The notes under the pieces are model-generated. The model did not search any database, was not told where the DNA came from, and saw only the letters and a program-made list of their open reading frames with translations. From NCBI GenBank assembly GCA_018261895.1, contig JAGTRT010000002.1, positions 62,001-126,000 on the forward strand: DNA of 64,000 bases, written 5' to 3'. Below, one piece after another: positions 55,391-63,060 of the stretch. The position numbers were made by a program, and so were the translations under genes. The stretch is from Pseudomonadota bacterium (GTDB lineage Bacteria > Pseudomonadota > Gammaproteobacteria > Burkholderiales > Rhodocyclaceae). How positions within the stretch are numbered: position 1 is the first letter of the stretch; each line of letters starts with the position of its first letter.

Positions 55391-55540
55391 TCAAAGCGGA
55401 CTGCGCCCCTGGATCACCCGCAACAGGATGACGACGAGGGCAATCACCAGAAGGACGTGAATAAAGCCACCGAGGGTATAGGACGTAACAAGCCCCAGAA
55501 GCCAGAGGATGACCAGTACAACTGCAACGGTATAGAGCAT
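55391..55540 (-). CDS. lmo0937-type small membrane protein
   Basis: A 49-residue peptide, MLYTVAVVLVILWLLGLV, a short TSYTLGGFIHV turn, then VLLVIALVVILLRVIQGRS. Two hydrophobic helices around a conserved small turn match the lmo0937 family, which is frequent in stress-gene clusters. GGGAGAATTCC precedes the ATG at 55540. Function unknown. Confidence 0.8.
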   Translation of the reverse strand: MLYTVAVVLVILWLLGLVTSYTLGGFIHVLLVIALVVILLRVIQGRSPL

Positions 55541-55654
55541 GGAATTCTCCCTTTATTCTCCGCGTGGAGCGTTTCACTCATGGCCACGACATGCGAGCCG
55601 CGTGGCCGCGAACTTCCCGGGCCGACCTGCCACCTGGGCAGGCCTGCCGGGCAA

Positions 55655-56218
55655 TCAGCGCTTGATGCGACTGATCTTGGTACCTTCGATGCTCAGGCTG
55701 GCCATCAGCCCCTGCTGGTCGAAGATGAAGGCGTAGGCGTCATCCTTGAGCGTCGATGTCGATAGATTCTTGGCGATGCCTTCATTGACGACGACCACGC
55801 TCGGGCCGACACCGAATTCCCAGCCCTTCGAGCTATCGAGGTATTTGACGGCCTTGTCGCTCATGAGGAAAACCACGTAGCCGTAGGATTCCGCGCCAGC
55901 CTGCCAACCCCAGGATGCGGATACGGAATTGAAATAGCCGGCCTGTTTGCCACCCCTGTTCAGTACGCCTTCACCGTAGCTGCCGCCAAAGACCAGCCCG
56001 GCCTTGAGGATCTTCGGAAAGACGAGGATCCCCTTGGCCTTCTTGGAAAGGTTTTCGGCAACCGGGTTGCTCTTGTACAAGGTCTGCAGTGCCTGGGCGG
56101 CGTCCTGGTCTAGGTCTTCCGCACTCGCGGCGATGGCCTGGCTGCTCAATGCACCCATTGAAAAGGCGGCTGCGGTGACGAGAAGCATGTTTTTCAAAAC
56201 GTGACGTCTGGTAGTCAT
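55655..56218 (-). CDS. Ysc84/SYLF-domain exported protein
   Basis: A 187-residue protein. The start ATG 56218 gives a twin-arginine-like signal (MTTRRHVLKNMLL) with cleavage after AIA. The SYLF domain covers the rest: KAKGILVFPKILKAGLVFGG, YFNSVSASWGWQAGAESYGY, VGPSVVVVNEG. SYLF domains bind phosphoinositides in eukaryotes; bacterial members are periplasmic lipid-binding candidates. It stands alone between two intergenic gaps. Confidence 0.87.
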   Translation of the reverse strand: MTTRRHVLKNMLLVTAAAFSMGALSSQAIAASAEDLDQDAAQALQTLYKSNPVAENLSKKAKGILVFPKILKAGLVFGGSYGEGVLNRGGKQAGYFNSVSASWGWQAGAESYGYVVFLMSDKAVKYLDSSKGWEFGVGPSVVVVNEGIAKNLSTSTLKDDAYAFIFDQQGLMASLSIEGTKISRIKR

Positions 56219-56338
56219 GGTCTTGTCCTGTCTCTGATAGATGTGAAAGAAGATTGCGTTCATCGACACCATGGCGAGCGCGACGATATTCTCTCGGGCG
56301 GGTCACTGGCATTGATGGCTCAGAATAGGAGCAAGACC

Positions 56339-56476
56339 ATGGTGAAACTGTTCGCTGGCACACATAGACTGGCCGTGCACCAGCCGGATCGGCGCTGGCC
56401 CACATATGCAAACGCCATTCATGGCTTTGCGGCATTTCAACGGATAGCAGCCAAGCGCTCCCGGGCTGCGAACTAG
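56339..56476 (+). CDS. Possible small basic protein
   Basis: A 45-codon frame (MVKLFAGTHRLAVHQP to KRSRAAN) with AGGAG 7 bases before the ATG. No family recognised; about a fifth of residues are Arg or Lys. It fills the gap between the Ysc84 and esterase genes, and its TAG stop shares the palindrome CTAG with the end of the convergent esterase gene. Could be chance. Confidence 0.3.
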   Translation: MVKLFAGTHRLAVHQPDRRWPTYANAIHGFAAFQRIAAKRSRAAN

Positions 56477-57504
56477 TCGGCCGTGCGGGCAAATTGCCTG
56501 GCGATGAAGGTCCAGATCATTCGTGACGCATCCGGGCCCCTGGGGTCACTGAACGGCTGCCCCGACGCCCCACCGCTCCAGGCGTGGCCAAGGCGTTCGA
56601 CCGCACAGAGCGTGGCGACCAGACGGCCGCTTTTTCGATAATCGGTGATGGTCGCTGCATATCGCGCGCCGCGCTGCACCCGACGCGGTTTGCCGGCGCT
56701 GGCGCCGACCCGTTCGCCCCAGCGCAGGGCGGCCTCGGCACCATTCCCCGGCGCCACGACGTGATCGGCCGCACCGTGTATGACCAGCAAGGCCGGCAGC
56801 CGGACATCGGCTGCAACGGCCGGGAGCGGCGAGGTCGTCACGCTTTGGCCGAACATCGCCTTGATGGCGCTGGCCGAGGAATGCGCGACACCCGGCGCAA
56901 TTCCCGAATGCATGGCAATGGCGCGAAAGCGTTCGGGATGATGCGTCGCCAGCAATACCGCCATCCCCGCCCCGGCCGAGATGCCCGCCAGGGCAACCCG
57001 GTTGCGGTCGACCGCTTGGGTCAGGCAAATCTGCTCGATGGCCGCGCTGATCGAATTGGCCTCGGCCTGCGCCCTGCCGGTGCGGGTGTCGTACCAGTTC
57101 CAGCAGCCCTGAACGTTCGACAGGCGGTCCTGCTCGGGGTAGAGGACAAAAAAGCGTTCACGCGCCGCAATCGTATTCATCCGGCTGCTGGCAGCCAGCG
57201 CTTCGGCATCCTGCCCGCAACCGTGCAACATGACGAGCAAAGGCAGCGCCTCGTTGCGCCGCATGCCGGGCGGTTTATAGAGCCAATAGCGGCGCGGACC
57301 GGCGGCACCGATGGCAATACCCTTCGTCCAGTTGGCCGACGGCGCCATTGCTTTCCTGGCTGGCTTGCTTTTGAGCGACAGCGGTGCGGCGCGCAAGCCG
57401 TCCTTGATCGCCTTGGTGCCGACACGCATGGCCGTTCGCGTCATGCTTTTCAGGGCGCTTTGAAAGGACCTGCTCCAGCCCGCATTTCGTCTTCGCCTTG
57501 CCAT
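56473..57504 (-). CDS. PHB depolymerase-like esterase (alpha/beta hydrolase)
   Basis: A 343-residue alpha/beta hydrolase of the extracellular PHB depolymerase/LpqC-like esterase family. The oxyanion region is LLVMLHGCGQDAEA, the nucleophile is Ser in GISAGAGM, and a WNWYD motif and HGAADHVVAPGN (acid) and LGHAWSGG (catalytic His) follow. The first 60 residues are basic and lack a clear signal peptide, so an intracellular role in polyester or oligomer turnover is possible. No pha genes nearby. Confidence 0.85.
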   Translation of the reverse strand: MARRRRNAGWSRSFQSALKSMTRTAMRVGTKAIKDGLRAAPLSLKSKPARKAMAPSANWTKGIAIGAAGPRRYWLYKPPGMRRNEALPLLVMLHGCGQDAEALAASSRMNTIAARERFFVLYPEQDRLSNVQGCWNWYDTRTGRAQAEANSISAAIEQICLTQAVDRNRVALAGISAGAGMAVLLATHHPERFRAIAMHSGIAPGVAHSSASAIKAMFGQSVTTSPLPAVAADVRLPALLVIHGAADHVVAPGNGAEAALRWGERVGASAGKPRRVQRGARYAATITDYRKSGRLVATLCAVERLGHAWSGGASGQPFSDPRGPDASRMIWTFIARQFARTAD

Positions 57505-57715
57505 TTCAACCCCCTGGGACCGCTGCGATCTGTCGCCCGATTATCCAGGCAAGGCAACGCATGACTCTGTCTGTTCGCGAACATTGTCCAGCCCCGTTCG
57601 TTATGCGTGCCAGCGTACCGATTGCCGGCGCCACCTTGCCTAATCTTCGCATCACGGATGCCGGATCGCAGTTCCGACCCCCGTCCCCCCATGTTTCAAC
57701 ACTCAGGAGAAAACC

Positions 57716-57901
57716 ATGAACAAAGATCAAGCCAAGGGTCGTATTGAAGAAGCCAAGGGCAAAGTCAAGGAAGTCGCCGGCAACCTTGTCGGCGACGATG
57801 AACTTGAACTCAAGGGCAAGCTTCAGAAGTCCGGCGGCAAGGCCCAGGCTGCCTATGGCGACCTGAAGGAAGACATCAAGGACGCCAGCAAGGGCAAGTA
57901 A
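57716..57901 (+). CDS. CsbD family stress protein
   Basis: A 61-residue hydrophilic protein: MNKDQAKGRIEEAKGKVKE, LVGDDELELKGKLQKSGGKA, ending DIKDASKGK. This is the CsbD pattern; Bacillus CsbD is a sigma-B general stress protein, and proteobacterial homologues respond to stress as well. AGGAG lies 6 bases before the start. 59 bp upstream of the PRC-barrel gene. Confidence 0.92.
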   Translation: MNKDQAKGRIEEAKGKVKEVAGNLVGDDELELKGKLQKSGGKAQAAYGDLKEDIKDASKGK

Positions 57902-57960
57902 GCAGGCCGCCACAGATTTTCCGCACGCAGCCAGTCCCCACCCAAATTCAGGAGTAGAAA

Positions 57961-58344
57961 ATGACCCAAATCATCCATTCGGAACTCACCACCACCGGCC
58001 AGCCCGCCTCCAGGTTGCTCAGCGCCAGTACGCTCGCAGCCGACGACGTCTACAACCCGAAAGGCGAAAAGCTCGGCAGCATCAAGGAGCTCATGCTCAA
58101 CATCAATAGCGGCAAGGTTTGTTATGCCGTCATGTCCTTCGGCGGCTTTCTCAGCCTGGGCGAAAAACTGTTTGCCGTACCGTGGGGCGCCCTGACCGTC
58201 GACACCGACAACCAGCGCTTTGTCATGGATACTGACGAAGAGCGCCTGAAGACTGCACCCGGGTTCGATGCCGACAAATGGCCCAACATGGCCGATTCGA
58301 CCTGGGAAAAGAACGTCAACACCTACTACGGCATGCCCCTCTGA
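57961..58344 (+). CDS. PRC-barrel domain protein
   Basis: A 127-residue protein with one PRC-barrel (RLLSASTLAADDVYNPKGEK, GSIKELMLNINSGKVCYAVM, FAVPWGALTVD) and a short C-terminal extension. PRC-barrels occur in ribosome maturation factor RimM and in photosynthetic reaction centre H subunits; stand-alone versions like this are common in bacterial stress clusters, with unknown role. Preceded by AGGAG. Confidence 0.87.
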   Translation: MTQIIHSELTTTGQPASRLLSASTLAADDVYNPKGEKLGSIKELMLNINSGKVCYAVMSFGGFLSLGEKLFAVPWGALTVDTDNQRFVMDTDEERLKTAPGFDADKWPNMADSTWEKNVNTYYGMPL

Positions 58345-58349
58345 ACCCG

Positions 58350-58405
58350 ATCCCGTCCGGCAGGCCGCCTGGCAAGCCTGATACAGAGGCCTTGCCGGGC
58401 GGGAT
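58350..58405. terminator. Long imperfect inverted repeat after the PRC-barrel gene
   Basis: ATCCCGTCCGGCAGGC (58350-58365) pairs with GCCTTGCCGGGCGGGAT (58389-58405) with one bulge and a G-T pair. There is no T-run; it may end the CsbD/PRC transcript or stabilise its 3' end. Confidence 0.45.
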
Positions 58406-58471
58406 GGTGGCGGTTAGGGCATCCCATGCCATGATCCGCCATTCCTTGCCACCCGCCGACCGACTCCACCC

Positions 58472-59200
58472 ATGATCGAACCGCTCCTGCTCACCGCCGC
58501 CCGCATCTCGACCTTCAACGACAAGATGCTGCTGACCAACGCCAGCGGCTTTTTCTTCGAACGCGGCGAACGGCTGTTCCTGGTCACCAGCCGCCACGTA
58601 CTGTTCGGCAAGACCTGCAAGCATTTCCCGACCCGGATCGAGATCGAGTTGCACACCAATGCAGCCAATATCGCCGAATCGACGGGTTTTTCCATTCCGC
58701 TCTACCGCGACGGCAAAAGCCTGTGGCGTCAGGGCATGGATGCCGCCGGTGAAATCGACGTCGGCGTCATCGAAATCGATCGCCATGCCCTGCCCAAGGC
58801 AGCGGTTTATCGGGCCTTCAGCCCGCAACATCTGCTGAGCAGCCTCGATCAGGTCGAGGTCGGCTCATCCCTCCTCATCGTCGGCTTTCCGCTTGGCTTC
58901 CATGACGCCCTGCACCACACACCGGTCGTGCGCCATGCCATCATCGCCTCGTCGTTCGGCCTGCGTTTTCAGGGCGAAGGCTTCTTCCTGACCGATGCCC
59001 GCACCCATCGCGGCAGCAGCGGTGCGCCGGTGGTCATGCGCATTGCCGAAAAGACGCCGGGGCATGGCGATCTGCCGTGGATGCTGCTCGGCATTCACTC
59101 GGCCCGCTTCGATGTCGGCGATCGCGACCTGAAGGAAGATGAAGCTCTGGGCCTGAATGGCGCCTGGTACGCCGACATCCTGCTCAAGCTGACGGAGTAA
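58472..59200 (+). CDS. Trypsin-like serine peptidase
   Basis: A 242-residue protein of the chymotrypsin fold. Catalytic His in TSRHVLFG, Asp in EIDVGVIEID and Ser in HRGSSGAPV; all three are present. There is no signal peptide and no PDZ domain, unlike HtrA proteases, so it should be cytoplasmic. Similar stand-alone peptidases are sparsely described. Its end overlaps the convergent transaldolase gene by 17 bp. Confidence 0.8.
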   Translation: MIEPLLLTAARISTFNDKMLLTNASGFFFERGERLFLVTSRHVLFGKTCKHFPTRIEIELHTNAANIAESTGFSIPLYRDGKSLWRQGMDAAGEIDVGVIEIDRHALPKAAVYRAFSPQHLLSSLDQVEVGSSLLIVGFPLGFHDALHHTPVVRHAIIASSFGLRFQGEGFFLTDARTHRGSSGAPVVMRIAEKTPGHGDLPWMLLGIHSARFDVGDRDLKEDEALGLNGAWYADILLKLTE

Positions 59201-60341
59201 GCCGGGCCCCGCCGGGATGCTCATGCAGAACGGGGTCTTCTGGCGCCGTCAGGCCCTGCAGGATATGGCGATAGGCCTCGGCAAACGAGCGGACGCCGTC
59301 GAGTTGCAGGCTTTCGCCCACCCGGTTGAGATCGATGCCCAGCGCCAGCAATGCCTGGATGTGGTGCCGGGCGTCTTCCAGCCCTTCCTGCAGGGTATCG
59401 GCGGCCAGCCCGTGGTTCCGGAATGCGGCCAGCGTGGTCTCGGGCATGGTGTTGATGCTGCCCAGACCGATCAGCGGCTCGACGTAAATCAGGTCGCTGT
59501 ACGCCGGGTTCTTGCTGCCGGTGCTCGCCCAGAGCGGCGTCTGCGGTCGAATGCCGGCCAGACGCAGGAGCGCGAAATCAGGCCCCTGGAAAACCTCCCG
59601 ATAGCGGCCATGGCAACATTTGGCCAGGGCGATTCCGGTTCGCCCGCAGAGACGGGCGGCATGCAGGGTACCCAGATCGGTCAGGAAGGTATCGACCGCG
59701 GTATCGACGCGGCTCAGGAAAATGCTGGCCACTGAGCGCAGGTGCCGCGCCTGGCCGCCGCTTTCGAGCCAGCGCATGGCGCCGAGCAGATAGCTCTGGA
59801 GTACGGCTTCGTATTGTTCGAGCGAAAAGATCAGGGTGACGTTCACGGAGATGCCTTCGACGGTCAACCGGAAAAAAGCCTCAATTCCGGAATCCGTGGC
59901 GGGCACCTTGATCAGGACATTGTCGCAACCGACCTGGCGATACAGCCGGCGAGCCGCGACGACGGTCGCGTCGGCATCGTTGGCCAGGGCCGGTGAGACT
60001 TCCAGGCTGACATAGCCAACCTCGCCCCGGCTTTCCCGGAAAGCCGGCAGCAACATGGCGCAGGCTGCCCGGATGTCGGCGATGACCAGCGATTCGTAGC
60101 AGGCCTCGGCATCCAGCCCGGCGCTGCGCAGCCGTTCCAGATCCTCGCGGTAGTAAGTGCCGTTGGCGATGGCTTTCTCGAAAATCGCCGGATTCGAGGT
60201 CACGCCATCGACGCCATCCTCGTTGATGAGGCGTTGCAGGCCGCCTTCACGCAGCAGCGTGCGCGACAGGTTGTCGAGCCAGATGTGCTGGCCGATGGCC
60301 TTGAGTGCGAGCAAGGGGTTGGTGCTGACGGACTTTTTCAT
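59184..60341 (-). CDS. tal: Transaldolase
   Basis: A pentose phosphate enzyme interconverting sedoheptulose-7-P/glyceraldehyde-3-P and erythrose-4-P/fructose-6-P. 385 residues, the long form. The Schiff-base Lys is in [11 protein letters not shown]. Conserved pieces: [51 protein letters not shown] copy of the dispersed repeat encodes FFRLTVEG, replacing residues of the usual IRRLIAEG-type helix without changing length. The start (60341) overlaps the phosphoketolase stop as ATGA. Confidence 0.93.
   Translation of the reverse strand: MKKSVSTNPLLALKAIGQHIWLDNLSRTLLREGGLQRLINEDGVDGVTSNPAIFEKAIANGTYYREDLERLRSAGLDAEACYESLVIADIRAACAMLLPAFRESRGEVGYVSLEVSPALANDADATVVAARRLYRQVGCDNVLIKVPATDSGIEAFFRLTVEGISVNVTLIFSLEQYEAVLQSYLLGAMRWLESGGQARHLRSVASIFLSRVDTAVDTFLTDLGTLHAARLCGRTGIALAKCCHGRYREVFQGPDFALLRLAGIRPQTPLWASTGSKNPAYSDLIYVEPLIGLGSINTMPETTLAAFRNHGLAADTLQEGLEDARHHIQALLALGIDLNRVGESLQLDGVRSFAEAYRHILQGLTAPEDPVLHEHPGGARLTPSA
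59860..59895 (+). repeat. Dispersed 34-bp repeat, copy 5 (in tal)
   Basis: ACGGTCAACCGGAAA followed by AAAGCCTCAATTCCGGAAT. Antisense to tal, which reads [11 protein letters not shown] through it. The first 15 bases are identical to copies 1-4; the second half is the most diverged of the strong copies. Confidence 0.82.
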
Positions 60342-62731
60342 GTTTTTGCCCCCGGCCATTGCCACTCGAGGATTTCCGGCATGTCTTCGCCGTACGCCAT
60401 GATGTATTGGGCGTGTTCGTTGAGCTTGTCGCGCATGGCCTGCTTGAGGTGAGCGGACTGGGCGTGCAGCTTCGGCACCCGGCTGGCGACATCCATGACG
60501 AGATGGAAGCGATCCAGGTTGTTGAGCACGACCATGTCGAAGGGCGTTGTCGTCGTCCCCTCCTCCTTGTATCCGCGCACGTGCAAGCGGGCGTGATTGC
60601 TCCGCCGGTAAGTCAGCCGGTGGATCAGCCAGGGGTAGCCGTGGTAGGCGAAGATGATCGGCTTGTCGGCCGTGAACAGCGAATCGAATTCGTCGCTGGA
60701 CAGGCCGTGCGGGTGTTCCTCCTGCGGTTGCAGGGTCATCAGGTCGACAACGTTGATGTAGCGGACTTTCAGCGTCGGCGCCAGGCGGCGCAGGATATCG
60801 ATGGCGGCGAGCATTTCGAGTGTCGGCACATCGCCGGCCGAGGCCAGCACGATGTCAGGTTCGCCCGGCTGGTCGTTGCAGGCCCATTCCCACAGGCCGA
60901 TGCCGGCGCTGGCGTGGTTGATCGCCGCTTCCATGTCGAGCCACTGCCAGTCCGGCTGCTTGCCGGCGACGATGACATTGACCAGGTTGCGGCTTTTCAG
61001 GCAGCGGTCGGTGACATAGAGCAGCGTGTTGGCGTCCGGCGGCAGATAGACACGGATGATGTCGGCCTTCTTGTTGACCACGTGGTCGATGAAACCCGGG
61101 TCCTGATGCGAAAAGCCATTGTGATCCTGGCGCCAGACGTGCGAGGTGAGCAGGATGTTGAGCGAAGCAATCGGCCGCCGCCAGGGGATCTCGCCGCACA
61201 TCTTGAGCCACTTGGCGTGCTGGTTGAACATCGAATCGACGATGTGGATGAAGGCTTCGTAGCAGGAAAACAGGCCATGCCGGCCGGTCAGCAGGTAGCC
61301 TTCGAGCCAGCCCTGGCAGGCATGTTCGGACAGCACTTCCATGACCCGGCCATCCGGCGCCAGATGGTCGTCGCCTTCGAAATGCTCGGCCATCCAGGTC
61401 CGGTTGGTCACTTCGAACAGCGCGCCGAGACGGTTGGAAGCCGTTTCGTCCGGCCCGAAAACGCGGAAGTTGTCGGGATTCTGGCGCATCACATCGCGCA
61501 GGAAGACGCCCATGGCGCGCGTTGCCTCGGCCACCGAACCGCCCGGCGTCGGCACGGCGACGGCGTAGTCGCGGAAATCGGGCAGGCGCAGGTCGCGCAG
61601 CAGGGCGCCGCCGTTGGCGTACAGGCTGGCGCCCATGCGCCGTTGGCCAACCGGCGCCAGCGCAGCAATCTCGGGCATCAGCCGGCCGCCCCTGTCGAAC
61701 AGTTCGGCCGGCTTGTAGGAGGCCATCCATTCGCCGAGCAATTGCACGTGTTCCGGCTTGTCCATGTCGCCGAACGGCACCTGGTGCGAACGCCACGAGC
61801 CTGCGCTCTGCTTGCCATCGACCATTTTCGGCCCGGTCCACCCTTTCGGCGAACGCAGGATGATCATCGGCCAGCGCGGCCGGCTTTCATCGCCGCCTTC
61901 GCGGGCCCGGCGCTGGATGGCGGCGATGCTGGCCATCGCCGTATCGACTGCCGACGCCATCAGCTGGTGCATGGTTTCCGGATCGTCGCCCTCGACGAAG
62001 ATCGGCAGGTACCCATAACCAACGAACAGGCATTCCAGTTCGGTGTGGCTGATCCGGGCCAGGATGGTCGGATTGGCGATCTTGTAGCCATTGAGGTGGA
62101 GGATGGGCAGCACGGCACCGTCGGTGCGCGGATTGAGGAATTTGTTGGAATGCCAGGAAGTCGCCAGCGGCCCGGTTTCCGCCTCGCCGTCGCCGACGAC
62201 GCAGCAGGCGACCAGGTGCGGGTTGTCGAACACGGCGCCGTAGGCGTGGAACAGGGCGTAACCGAGTTCGCCGCCTTCGTGGATCGATCCCGGCGTATCC
62301 GGCGAGGCGTGGCTGGGAATGCCTCCGGGGAACGAAAACTGCCTGAACAGCCGGCGCATGCCCTCCTCGTCCGGTGAAATGTCTTGATACAGCTCGCTGT
62401 AGCTGCCTTCCAGCCAGCTATTCGCGACGACAGCCGGGCCGCCGTGGCCGGGGCCAGCGATGAAGATCATGTTGAGGTCGTGGCGCCGGATCGCCCGGTT
62501 CATGTGTACGTAGATGAAGTTCAGCCCCGGTGTCGTGCCCCAGTGGCCGAGCAGGCGCGGCTTGATGTGCGCAAGGCTGAGTGGCATCTTGAGCAAGGGG
62601 TTGTCGAGCAGGTAGATCTGCCCGACCGACAGGTAATTCGCCGCCCGCCACCAGGCGTTCATGCGTTCAAGCTCTTCGGCGGCAAGCGGCGTGTGGTTGT
62701 TCAGCATGTCGTTATCCTTGATCGTGTTCAT
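60338..62731 (-). CDS. xfp: Phosphoketolase
   Basis: A thiamine-diphosphate enzyme cleaving xylulose-5-P (and often fructose-6-P) to acetyl phosphate plus an aldose phosphate. 797 residues. Motifs: [51 protein letters not shown], and the C-terminal [17 protein letters not shown] 62731 overlaps the cbpM stop; ATG 62707, preceded by AAGGA, is an alternative start. With tal downstream it forms a carbon-saving bypass of glycolysis. Confidence 0.95.
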   Translation of the reverse strand: MNTIKDNDMLNNHTPLAAEELERMNAWWRAANYLSVGQIYLLDNPLLKMPLSLAHIKPRLLGHWGTTPGLNFIYVHMNRAIRRHDLNMIFIAGPGHGGPAVVANSWLEGSYSELYQDISPDEEGMRRLFRQFSFPGGIPSHASPDTPGSIHEGGELGYALFHAYGAVFDNPHLVACCVVGDGEAETGPLATSWHSNKFLNPRTDGAVLPILHLNGYKIANPTILARISHTELECLFVGYGYLPIFVEGDDPETMHQLMASAVDTAMASIAAIQRRAREGGDESRPRWPMIILRSPKGWTGPKMVDGKQSAGSWRSHQVPFGDMDKPEHVQLLGEWMASYKPAELFDRGGRLMPEIAALAPVGQRRMGASLYANGGALLRDLRLPDFRDYAVAVPTPGGSVAEATRAMGVFLRDVMRQNPDNFRVFGPDETASNRLGALFEVTNRTWMAEHFEGDDHLAPDGRVMEVLSEHACQGWLEGYLLTGRHGLFSCYEAFIHIVDSMFNQHAKWLKMCGEIPWRRPIASLNILLTSHVWRQDHNGFSHQDPGFIDHVVNKKADIIRVYLPPDANTLLYVTDRCLKSRNLVNVIVAGKQPDWQWLDMEAAINHASAGIGLWEWACNDQPGEPDIVLASAGDVPTLEMLAAIDILRRLAPTLKVRYINVVDLMTLQPQEEHPHGLSSDEFDSLFTADKPIIFAYHGYPWLIHRLTYRRSNHARLHVRGYKEEGTTTTPFDMVVLNNLDRFHLVMDVASRVPKLHAQSAHLKQAMRDKLNEHAQYIMAYGEDMPEILEWQWPGAKT

Positions 62732-63060
62732 TGGGTGCAGGCCTTACGCAGCCTGGCTTGCAGGGCTTCGAGTTCATCAAGCAGTTGCAGGGCCAGCGCG
62801 GCGCCAGCCGGATTGACGCCGAGATCGCGTTGCAGCCGGATGGCGACCGTGGCCCGCCGCAGATGGGTGCCGGTGAAACGCCAGCGATGCGGTTCGCGGC
62901 CGGTCGGATTGAGTACCCCCTCGTCGACCAGTTCAACGATTGTTTCAACCTGCACGGCGCACGCCTGGCAAACATCGCTGATGCTCAGGTCGGTCTGCTC
63001 TTCAAGAATGATCGCGCTCGGTTGCGGCAGCATTTTTTCGCTGTCCTTGTCCATGCTCAT
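62728..63060 (-). CDS. cbpM: Chaperone modulator CbpM
   Basis: A small MerR-like helix-turn-helix protein that binds and inhibits the co-chaperone CbpA. 110 residues; [20 protein letters not shown] is the recognition segment, followed by [19 protein letters not shown], and a coiled C-terminus ([16 protein letters not shown]). Overlaps both cbpA and xfp by 4 nt, so the modulator, its target and phosphoketolase are translationally coupled. Confidence 0.9.
   Translation of the reverse strand: MSMDKDSEKMLPQPSAIILEEQTDLSISDVCQACAVQVETIVELVDEGVLNPTGREPHRWRFTGTHLRRATVAIRLQRDLGVNPAGAALALQLLDELEALQARLRKACTQ

Noticed and set aside
60359-62377. Open frame of 672 codons antisense to phosphoketolase
   Set aside because: Same cause; no conserved motif, no ribosome site, and fully covered by the xfp gene.
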